The notes below the pieces were generated by a model. The model did no database searches. It was given only the letters and a program-made list of their open reading frames with translations, and was not told the origin of the DNA. From assembly GCA_021014945.1 (NCBI GenBank), contig MU266753.1, positions 1 through 16,821 on the forward strand: a stretch of DNA of 16,821 bases, read 5' to 3'. The position numbers were made by a program, and so were the translations under genes. This DNA is from Leucogyrophana mollusca (lineage: Eukaryota > Basidiomycota > Agaricomycetes > Boletales). This document shows positions 9,510-16,821 of this stretch, piece after piece (position 1 is the stretch's first letter; the number at the start of each line of letters is the position of its first letter).

Positions 9510-12500
9510 TCACAAACCCGCCGCCAATGCCAACACAGGCGCAGGTTCGCCTTGGGCTACCCGCGACGCAGCAGGCTCAGCCTCCGTAACCCGCGACGCA
9601 GCAGGCTCAGTTTCCGCAACCCTCGGCGCAGTAAGTTCAGCTTCTGCAACCCGCAGCGCAACAGGCTCAACGTCCGCACCCAGCGACTCAGCTTCAGTTC
9701 CAGCTTCCGCAACCCGCGACTCGGCGTCCACATTCACAACCTCCGGCACCACAGGCCCATGCCCAGGCCCATCTTCACCCACCCGTGCCCTCGGGGCATC
9801 TTCGCCCACCCGCGCCCTCGGGGCATCTTCACCCACCCGCACCGCCGCAGGCGGCCACTCCCCCCCCTCCACCTTCTCCACCCACCTCCTCCGCTCCCCC
9901 GCCTTCGCATCCAGCCTCGCGCGGGGCACGTCCTCCGCCGGCGACGTCCGCCACAAAAAGTCCTCCGTGCCCGAGACGTAGAACAGCCGGTACGTGCGCA
10001 CGCACACGCGTATCTCGAGCGCTCCGCGCGCGAGCACTTCGGGCGGGGTCGGGGGCTTGCTGGGTGGGATGTTTCTGTGTGCGTTTGCGTGGGTGCATTG
10101 GGCGTAAGAGAGAGAATGGTAGCGGGCCAGCAGGCACAGAATACGTACTTTCGCAAAAACGGGCGCCGTACACGGGCGGAGGATAAGCCGTGCGTGGAGT
10201 CGTCCTACATAATAGAGACTTGAATGAACGCCGCCAGCGAATCACGCAAGACGAACACGCACCGAAACGAACGAATCGATGTACGAATGCCACCGCTCTG
10301 CGAGCGCCTCTGAATCATCGACGCTCGAATCGTCCTTGCCCAGCAGCTGCACCGTCATCGTCTTCGAGTCCTCGAGCTACCACGAGAAAGGGCGTGGGGG
10401 AACATCAGCATAAGTCAGAGCGGGCACACGAGCACAAATCAGAGCGGGCACATGCGCATCAGCCACCACCACCCCACACAGAACACAGAACACACAACAC
10501 TTACCCAATCAATACGAAATATGTTCTCATCCGGGCCGAGCACGTTCTCCGCGAATCGTCGGCTGTTGGACAGGTCCTGCGCGGTGGGGGCCGTCAGCGC
10601 GCGGTCGCGTTTGAGCAGCTCGAAGAGCTCCTGGCTGCGCGGGTCGGCGAGCGCGAGCTGCACCTACACAAAAACAAAACAAAAACAAAACACGTGTCAA
10701 TTTACTCGTTCCGTGCTGGAGTGTTCGAGAATGAATGAACGAGACTCACCTGCTTGATCAGTGCCCCGATGACCTTGTCGACGGTGAAGATCCTATAGGC
10801 CTCCTGTCGACGCAGTATCAGTATCAGTATCAGTATCACATGTCAGAGCCGACTGCGCACAAAAGGGCGAGGGGAAAGAGAAGCTCACCTTCACACCAAA
10901 CATATACCGCATCTGCTCCTCAAACACGCCCTGGTCAATCTCCCCATCAAACAGCCGCTCGCACGACTCGAGCATCAGCTCATAAAAATGCTCCGCGTTC
11001 GCCGCGCGGTCGGCGTCCGCAATGGACGGCATCGGCTTGTGCTCTGCGGCGATGCGCGCCGTGAGCGCCTTGAAAAACGAGAGGCGGGAGTAGAGCACCT
11101 GCGCGCACAAGTTCACACATTACTCCCAAAACAACATAAACAAAGAAGAAAAACAAAACGGGCGCACCTCGATCAACCGCAAAAGGACATAAAACACCGT
11201 GTTCCCAAAGAACACATTCTTCCTCGCCGCGCGCTTCTGCGCACCCCCGCCCTCACCACCCCTGCCGCCCGCCCTCCCCTCGTCCTCGGCGATCGCAGGC
11301 GACGCCGGGCGTGACGCCACCCCCTGCGCACGCGTCTTCCTCCCATTCGTCGACTTCGCCTGCTCGCTCTTCAGCAGCTTCTTCCTCAAATCCCCGCCCG
11401 ACGACACCCCCCCGCCCTTCCTATGGCTCCGCTTCCCACTCCCACTCCCGCTCCCGCTCGCAACGCTCGACACCTCCGTCTCCTCGCCCACGTCGTCGCT
11501 CCCCTCCCCGTCCCCGCCCGCGCCGGCGCCCTCCCCCACGACGACAAACGCGCGGTTAAACACCTCCACGTCCACGGCAAAAAACAGCGGCACGAACGCG
11601 CGCAGGAACCCCTCGATGCGCCTCCGCTCCGCGGCGCCGATCTGGCCCTGCGTCCTATCCAACAACGACAGCGCCATCTTCACCACGTCCTGCAGCACCC
11701 CCGCGTCGGCGACCTTAAACGCGAGCTGGTGCCTTGGCCGCGTGCGCGCGAGGAGCGGGTCGACGAGGCACGCGCGCCTGTTCGCCGCCTCGTCGCGCGC
11801 GGCCTCGATCTGCGCGACGAGCGCCTTCGCCCCCAGCGCCTTCTTGTCCGCAGTCTTAAACGCCACCCCCTGGTGGTCGAGGCTCTTCGCGTAGTTCCGC
11901 GCGTCGACCTCGCGCCACACCTTATTCCACTCGCGCTGCGCGCGCTTCCACTCCTCCTCCTTCTGCTTCAGGCGCAGGAGGACGACGGGGACCGCGGGCG
12001 CGGGCGCGTCCTGCAGCGCCTGGAGGACCTCGAGGCCCGCCTCGCGCCCGTAGACCTTCTTCACGACGCGCTGGTGGATGGACTTGCCCGACCCGCCGAG
12101 GTTGGGCTTGAGCTTGAAGGCGGCGCGCTCCTCCGGGGTGGGGAGCGCGGCGATCTTGGCGGCGATGGGCTCGAGCATCGCGATGGTGCGCACGAGCGCC
12201 TCGATGTGGAAGTCGTACTCGTGCCGCTCTTCTTCGGAGCGGTGGAGGGCCTCTTCGTAGATGTTCTTCTTGTGCGCGACGAACCCCGAGTCCTCGCTCG
12301 ACCACGTCGGGTGCGAGACCCACTCGTCGTTTAGCACCGAGCGGCACATTTCGTCTCTGCCGGAGCACGTTACGTTCGCCTCCTAGAACAAGTCAGCAAG
12401 GACCGCTGCGATAAAAGGGGCGAACGCACGCTAGCGGGCATCTTCCTATAGCTCCCCTCCTGCAGGCGCGAGTGCATCCTCCCGGGCCTGAGCGGCGCCG

Positions 12501-13899
12501 CGCCCGCGCCCGCAGGGCGGCTCCACGCCTGCTGCTCCTCCAGCGCCCAGCGCTCCCTCTCGCGCTTCTCGTCCCAGCCCAAGATCTCACGAAACTGGCG
12601 CATGAGCTCGCCGTCGCCGAGGAAGTTGCGGCTCTCGCGGACGAGGCGCGCGGTATCGATGAACTCCTGGGTGAAGAGGTTGATGAGCTTGAGGAACTCG
12701 TTGAAGGTGTCGCGGTTGTTCAGCGCGCGCTTGACGCGGTCGAAGAAGTGGGTGTCGTCGGAGAGGGCGGGGTGTGGGGGCGGTGCGTTGGGGAGGAGGC
12801 GCGTGGGGTGGGCAAAGGCGGGAGAGCCAGCGTCTGTGTGGGGCTGCTTGCTGGGCTGATGGCGTCGTCAGAACGTGCGCCTTAGCGAGAATGTAATATT
12901 ACCTTGTGGGATGGCCCTGCGCGTGCGGGGTTGTCCGCGGCCTTGCGTTTCCGCTTCTGTGGGGGGCCGGCGCCGGCGACGAGGTCGAGCGCCGACGACG
13001 GCTCCGGTTTGCGGCGGGCGCCGCGCTGCTCGAGGGGCGTGTTCGGGCGGGTGCGCCTATCGAGGGGCGGAGCGAGGTAACTCTCCTCCGCCTCGTCAAA
13101 GAGTGCCTGGCTCTTCTCGGGCATGAATATGCGAAAGTCGGAGCGGAGGTCCGGATCGTGCTTGAAGAGGCGGGCGATCTCCGCGGAGACCTGGCGCTGA
13201 CCGCGGGGTGAGCACGCACGAGGGCACATGGGGGAGGGGGGGACTTACCTCGTCGATGGCGTCGGATTTGTGGTGGTAGCGGCCGAGGATCTCGAGAAAG
13301 GTGCGGTAAGTGGCCTCGTCGCAGCGCTGTTTTATCTTCTGGACGTACTGCACGGCGGGCTCGATGGCGGCGCCGTCGAGGTAGAGGGTCGGGTCGGGGG
13401 ACGCGGCGCGGGGGGGCTCCTCGGGTGGCGGCGCTGGCACGGAGGCGGGGAGGGCCGGGAATGTGGACCACGCCATGGGTGCGCCGTCCGTCGACTGCAT
13501 CACCGTGCCCGTGGGGGTGGTGACGGTGATGTACGCAGCGGCGTTGCACTCGATGCGGTACCCCGCGGGGAGGAACGTGTTGAAGCCCTGTATGAGCGCC
13601 GGGTGGCCGGTGAAGAGGTGTGACACGCGCTGGATGACGCCGGGTGTGTCGATGAGCTGGGACTTGAAATCCTTCATGATGTCGAGGAAGTGGTTGTAGA
13701 CGTCCGGCTGCGCGTGGAACTGCATCTTCACCGCGTCGAGGTAGCTCAGGGCGTCTGTCACGTTCAGCGGGCGCTCCGACGACGACGACGGCTGCGGCGT
13801 GCTTGACGGCGGTGGCGGGCTGCCGTGCTCGTCGGCCATGACGGCGTCCTCAATCGCAGCGCTCGATTCGATGTCCATCGTCGCTTCTTCAAAGTCCAT
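9510..13899 (-). CDS. SIN3: SIN3 transcriptional corepressor, ten exons
   Basis: Minus-strand exons are 13899-13249, 13190-12903, 12855-12430, 12382-11168, 11098-10889, 10803-10750, 10663-10505, 10376-10263, 10204-10149 and 10059-9510. Introns are 47-128 nt and all junctions are in phase, giving 1240 residues. Three paired amphipathic helix domains are visible: PAH1 about 47-116 ([20 protein letters not shown]), PAH2 about 180-242 ([12 protein letters not shown], then [18 protein letters not shown]), PAH3 about 346-408 ([19 protein letters not shown]). The histone-deacetylase-interacting domain starts near 447 ([28 protein letters not shown]). The conserved C-terminal region includes [38 protein letters not shown] and [23 protein letters not shown]3 scaffolds the Rpd3-type deacetylase complex on chromatin. 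Yeast Sin3 has about 1536 residues, so this is shorter, with acidic and Gly/Ser-rich linkers at roughly 735-845. After the conserved end there is a repetitive tail of about 120 residues. The second exon start could be six bases earlier (13196). The ATG lies 84 bases from a tRNA gene. Confidence 0.93.
9560..9679. repeat. 30-bp tandem repeat, four units, SIN3 C-terminal tail
   Basis: Four units of 30 bp (starting 9560, 9590, 9620, 9650), the first two nearly identical and the last two diverged. On the minus strand they encode a ten-residue motif of the type RVAEAEPAAS. Being a multiple of three they preserve the SIN3 frame. Confidence 0.85.
9778..9838. repeat. 27-bp tandem repeat, two units plus part, SIN3 tail
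   Basis: Units 9778-9804 and 9805-9831 differ by two bases and are followed by a partial third copy. They encode [13 protein letters not shown] repeats in the SIN3 tail, next to the 30-bp array, and are also in frame. Confidence 0.85.
10813..10838. repeat. Hexanucleotide repeat in a SIN3 intron
   Basis: CAGTAT is repeated four times, plus a partial unit, inside the 85-nt SIN3 intron 10804-10888. It is noncoding; copy-number change would alter intron length only. Confidence 0.85.
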
Positions 13900-13983
13900 C
13901 GAAAACTAGCGCAAACTTCCAATCTCATCACCTGTGGCGCAGTCGACCAAACAATGTGCTATATTACGTAACACTGCCTCATG

Positions 13984-14068
13984 GGGCATATGGTGTAGCT
14001 GGTTATCACGCCCGCTTAGCACCGCGCTGACATGCGGGCGGTCTCCGGTTCGAGTCCGGATTTGTCCA
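13984..14068 (+). tRNA. tRNA-Ala(AGC) with an 11-nt intron
   Basis: The acceptor stem GGGCATA (13984-13990) pairs with TTTGTCC (14061-14067), with one G-T pair and one T-T mismatch, and the discriminator base is A. The D arm resembles GTGTAGCTGGTTATCAC. The anticodon stem is CCCGC (14011-14015) with GCGGG (14034-14038). The anticodon AGC at 14018-14020 is followed by A37. Eleven bases (14022-14032) interrupt the anticodon loop at the canonical intron site after position 37. The T arm is TCCGG-TTCGAGT-CCGGA. The 3' half strongly resembles yeast tRNA-Ala. The internal B box (GGTTCGAGTCC) and a T tract follow expectation. Without the intron the loop would not fold, which supports the split. Confidence 0.93.
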
Positions 14069-14069
14069 C

Positions 14070-14074
14070 TTTTT
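14070..14074 (+). terminator. RNA polymerase III terminator of the tRNA
   Basis: Five consecutive T residues start two bases after the tRNA discriminator base, the standard Pol III stop signal. It lies about 50 bases from the nuclease stop codon on the other strand, so Pol III and Pol II transcripts probably overlap or abut here. Confidence 0.85.
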
Positions 14075-14122
14075 GGATTGCATTGGTATTGGTAACTTGG
14101 TACGGGGTTCTACGTATTGGTA

Positions 14123-15765
14123 TCAGATCTCGACGACCATCCTCCTCCTCACGCCCCCCTCCTCGGGCTCCACAAACAGCCAGTTCAGCACCGCAGCGAG
14201 CCGGATCCCCGCCTGCGTCAGCAGCTTCTCCACGATCCACTCGTCCCGGATCACACCCGCGTACTCGGGCGTGTCCAGCTCCACGTACCGCGGGCGCTTG
14301 CCGCCCCGGCCCGAGTTCTGCGACAGGGACTCGAGGTTCAGCGGCAGGGACTCGAGGTCTTCGTCTTCGTGGCCGCAGACGTGCGCCTCGCTGTCGTCGC
14401 TGGCAATGTGCGTGTAGGGCGGCTCGTCGAGCGCTGGCGGCCACACGATCTCGCAGTTCAGCGCATGGATGGGCGCGGCCCAGTGGTACGGACACAGCGT
14501 CTCATCATCCGTGCCAAGGCCCCCATCGCCCCCCTTCCCCCTCCCTCCAATCCCAAACCCAAACCCAAAGTCCAACCCAAACCCAACAACCCACCCCACA
14601 ACGCGCTCCCACACCGTCAGCGCAGCCGCCTTCGCCTTCGCATCATCCGGACACGCAAGCCACCCCTGCACCTCGTCGCGGTACCGCCCGAGCACGCCCT
14701 CCCACACGAGCCGCCTTACGTACGGGTCGTAGATCGTGTCGCGCAGGTGGCGCTCGACGCCCGGCAGCCGCAGCGGGCGCGTGTAGTTCGCCGGGATCGT
14801 GCGGAGACGCTGCGCGATGAGGAGGCCGTCCCAGAGGGAGTGGAGGTCTGTGGGGCGGTGTTAGCGTTAGCTCGGGACTGGGGTGGGTGGTAGCTTGGGA
14901 GTGTGGTAGCTTGGGGGTGTGGTAGCTTGGGGGTGTGGAAGCGTGGAAGTGTGGAAGCGTGGAAGTGTGGAAGCGCGGAAAGGGGGGAGAAGAGAAGAGA
15001 ATTAAGAGAGAGGGAGGGACTGACTGGTAACACGCCCGTCGAACGATACCTTGTCGCCGTTCCCGCCGCGGTCGCGGCCCGTCAGGTGCAGCGGCATATG
15101 CATGTCGCCCAAAAAGTGCACAAGGAACTTCAGCGCATCCTCTGCCCTCTTGTCCTCCTCCCCCATTTCCCCCACTTCCCCCTCTTCCCTCATCTCCCCG
15201 TGATTACCCTCGACGCCCCTCCTCGCATCGACGCCTCTCCTCGCATCGACGCCCCTCCTCGCATCGACCCACCCCCCCAACACCCCCGTAACGTTCCTAA
15301 TCCCCCGCAGCACATTCACCTCCGCCTTCTCCCACCCGCCCTCCCCCGGGAACGCACACGTCTCCCGCGGGAAGTCGTCGCGCGCGCCGATGTAGTGCAG
15401 CGGCGCGGTCCAGCGGAACTGCGGGAGGTAGCGGATGCGGTCGGCCCAGGTGGCGATGGGGGCGAGTGCGCAGGGGGGGTCGGTGAGTGTCGACGACGAC
15501 GAAGAGGAAGAGGAACTGGAATTGATATTGGAGGACGGGTAGAGGATGGAGCAGAGGGTGGGGAGCACGGAGGGGTGGAGGTGCATCTGCGCGATCGTCG
15601 CTACGATTTCGTGTCCTGTGTAACGTCGCATTGGGGTGTGTGAGCCGCAGCTGCTGCAATCAACCACAACCACACCCGACACTCACCGGCTGCGCCCCAC
15701 GCGGCTGCCTGCGGTACGACCGCAGAGCCCGCCGCTAGGACGAACGAGAGGGCTGCGACGCGCAT
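14123..15765 (-). CDS. Secreted S1/P1-type nuclease
   Basis: Minus-strand exons are 15765-15687, 15615-15025 and 14847-14123 (introns 71 and 177 nt), giving 464 residues. Residues 1-22 are a signal peptide ending in AAA, and the mature protein starts with Trp23, as in nuclease P1, where the N-terminal Trp binds zinc. All zinc ligands can be matched: W23, H28 (WGAAGHEIVATIAQ), D85 (TWADRIR), H100 (LHYIGARDD), H193, D197 and H203 (VHFLGDMHMPLH), H226 and D230 (NLHSLWDGLL). The enzyme degrades single-stranded DNA and RNA to 5'-nucleotides outside the cell, a phosphate and nucleoside scavenging role inferred from the family. Characterised fungal enzymes have about 270-290 residues; the extra length comes from a ten-serine run, a block with three VDARRG repeats, and a Gly/Phe-rich stretch plus acidic loop in the last exon. 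Second-intron splicing uses donor GTCAGT, which restores TNLHSLWD exactly. Confidence 0.93.
14888..14975. repeat. Minisatellite in a nuclease intron
   Basis: Three 16-bp units of the type TGGTAGCTTGGGGGTG (14888-14935) are followed by five 8-bp units alternating TGGAAGCG and TGGAAGTG (14936-14975). The array lies in the 177-nt second intron of the nuclease gene and explains why that intron is long. Confidence 0.9.
15211..15264. repeat. 18-bp coding tandem repeat, three units, nuclease
   Basis: Three 18-bp units (15211, 15229, 15247) differ at only one position and encode three VDARRG blocks in the nuclease, between the conserved first half and the VHFLGDMHMP zinc motif. The insertion is in frame and probably forms a surface loop. 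Confidence 0.9.
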
Positions 15766-16052
15766 GGTGTTCTAATTGGTATTGGATTTGATGTCAGTAT
15801 CGGTGTTGGATGTTGGATGTCAGTGTTGGATATTGGGTGTTGATTGGGTGTACGGCAGGGTGCAGGATGTTGACTCGATGTACAGCGGGCTGCCTGGGGG
15901 TATATATACCGCCAGAAGCCAAGGAGGCCTTTATGCGATTGTGGGGGGAACAAGGACAGCGGCCGCACAGAGAGCGACGCTTTCGACGCGATGGGAATAA
16001 AGAACACCCAGGCGCCGCACAGCCACCGGTACATATTGCCTCTTGTTATTTA
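15681..16052. repeat. Intact partner of the inverted promoter/exon duplication
   Basis: This contains the first exon and upstream region of the nuclease gene, matched in opposite orientation by 4620-4975. The best-conserved parts are the coding exon and the roughly 130 bases around the TATA box. The leader between TATA box and ATG is longer here and contains short degenerate repeats of the type CCAACAT/CCAATAC on the minus strand that the other copy mostly lacks. Confidence 0.85.
15901..15908 (-). promoter_or_regulatory. TATA box of the nuclease gene
   Basis: TATATATA lies about 135 bases upstream of the nuclease ATG at 15765, in a context preserved in the duplicated copy. Conservation between the two copies of this element and of the GCTGTCCTTGTTCC and CGCATAAAGGCC blocks just upstream suggests these are the promoter core. 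Confidence 0.65.
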
Positions 16053-16500
16053 TTGCCGTTTTCAGAAGAGTTGGCGGTGGCGGGCGCTCGACTGAAAACG
16101 CTCCATTTCGCTGACAACGGTGCGGGAGCCATATCTCCGTCGATCTTGCACGAATCGTTGTAGTTGTGTAGTAAATCCCACTCAGTTTCTCAGGCGCTAG
16201 GTCGCCCCATCGAAATTTCCTTGGTTTAGCGACTTCAGCAACATCCCCACAGAAGGTCGTTTTCGTAACTTCTGCGGCACGTTTGACTGCGAGAAACCGC
16301 TCAAAAAAATAGTGAATGGTCGAGAACATCGTACGTCTATCCCACGAAGGGAGCCCTGCACTGAACGTGGCGGATTTGCGTTGTTGACACTGAGTTCCAG
16401 TGCCGTGACTGCAGTTTCACCGCTTCATCTCACACAACCACCATGCCGCGTGGTTGCCCTCTTTCTGACGACGCGCGAGGCATTATAATCAACCTAGCTC
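16053..16500. other. Upstream region with no recognised gene
   Basis: No family-like reading frame is visible on either strand. A short 9-bp inverted repeat (CGTTTTCAG at 16057-16065 and its complement at 16092-16100) is present but is close to chance level. The stretch probably contains distal nuclease promoter sequence and the flank of the element that follows. Confidence 0.4.
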
Positions 16501-16506
16501 ATACTT

Positions 16507-16821
16507 GTCAAAACCCATTAACTCCGAGATAGGGAGTTGTCCTCCGACCAACTCCGGACCTCGGGAGTCCTGGTCTAACCAACTCCGGACTTAGGAGTTG
16601 CGCTTCAACTCCGGGTAATCCGGAGTTAGTGCACCATTGTGCGGAGCACTATTGTCGTATACTCTATTGTACTCCGATTCACCATAGTGCTAACCGAGCG
16701 GTACCTACGCCCTATATATAGTCCCTACTTACTGTATATCACCTCAGTCGTTCTCTGCCTAACTCCGGGCATCGGCTGAGGTGAGTACTTTATATTTACT
16801 TACGATTATTACTTTACTGAC
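16507..16821 (+). mobile_element. Possible start of an LTR retroelement, cut by the window edge
   Basis: The stretch differs sharply from its left flank. It has at least ten copies of ACTCC or GGAGT in both orientations, a TATA box (TATATATA at 16713-16720), a likely transcription start zone about 30 bases later, a hairpin from 16739-16750 to 16773-16784, and a strong 5' splice-like signal GAG/GTGAGT at 16779-16786. A TATA-bearing, hairpin-rich block with few reading frames is common in fungal LTRs, but no second copy, primer-binding site or polyprotein lies inside the window. It could equally be the promoter and noncoding first exon of a gene to the right. Confidence 0.35.
16520..16627. repeat. 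Cluster of AACTCC/GGAGTT hairpins
   Basis: Three stem-loops share the same arms: 16520-16525 with 16533-16538 (7-nt loop), 16581-16586 with 16594-16599 (7-nt loop), and the longer 16607-16614 with 16620-16627 (8-bp stem, 5-nt loop). Further AACTCCGG copies lie between them and at 16761. The regular form suggests a repeated palindromic unit rather than chance. Confidence 0.75.

Noticed and set aside
9552..10223. Arg-rich open frame on the plus strand over repeats
   Set aside because: It is the complement of the repetitive SIN3 tail and has only repeat-derived composition.
11423..12334. 303-codon open frame on the plus strand
   Set aside because: It is antisense to the large SIN3 exon, whose minus-strand frame is clearly conserved; GC-rich codons make such shadow frames common.
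14555..14590. CCCAAA-like units resembling telomere repeats
   Set aside because: They lie in the nuclease reading frame and encode its Gly/Phe stretch; the unit is impure and short.
14888..14975. Regular short units reminiscent of a CRISPR array
   Set aside because: There are no unique spacers, units are 8-16 bp, and it lies in an intron of a eukaryotic gene; it is a minisatellite.
15931..16329. 132-codon open frame on the minus strand upstream of the nuclease
   Set aside because: Its 3' part is the nuclease promoter, shared with the duplicated copy, and the translation has no family resemblance.

Overview
The window looks like nuclear DNA of a filamentous basidiomycete, probably Agaricomycotina. 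Its genes carry many 43-90 nt GT-AG introns. Families typical of mushroom-forming fungi are present (a DUF6534-type membrane protein, a lineage-expanded protein-kinase-like gene, a HET-domain protein), and the conserved genes are GC-rich and full of in-frame simple repeats. All exon models below were made by eye from splice signals and family conservation, without transcripts or database searches.

Layout, left to right. 1-642 has no supportable gene but holds two long near-perfect inverted repeats. 643-2303 (+) is a gene cut into very small exons, so no single reading frame reveals it; it encodes a DUF6534-like multi-pass membrane protein, with a doubtful splice near its first membrane segment. 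2844-4585 (-) is HPM1, the protein-histidine methyltransferase (METTL18 family). 4620-4975 (+) is a damaged inverted copy of the promoter and signal-peptide exon of the nuclease gene that lies 11 kb away at the other end. 5160-5467 (-) is the 3' fragment of a kinase-like gene, and 5648-6481 (-) is a fuller relative of it. 6851-9178 (+) is a HET-domain gene, possibly frameshifted near its N-terminus. 9510-13899 (-) is the SIN3 corepressor in ten exons with a repetitive C-terminal tail. 13984-14068 (+) is an intron-containing tRNA-Ala(AGC), squeezed between the SIN3 start and the nuclease 3' end. 14123-15765 (-) is a secreted S1/P1-type nuclease with all nine zinc-site residues. The last 300 bases form a hairpin-rich, TATA-bearing element that resembles the start of a retroelement LTR or another promoter.

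The genes do not form one pathway. HPM1 (ribosomal protein modification), SIN3 (histone deacetylase scaffold) and the tRNA are housekeeping; the nuclease is a secreted nutritional enzyme; the HET, kinase-like and DUF6534 genes are accessory and show signs of duplication or decay. I found no convincing new multi-gene system. The most informative signals are the inverted promoter/exon duplication bracketing about 10.7 kb, the hidden DUF6534 gene, the HET reading-frame conflict and the palindromic sequences at both edges.
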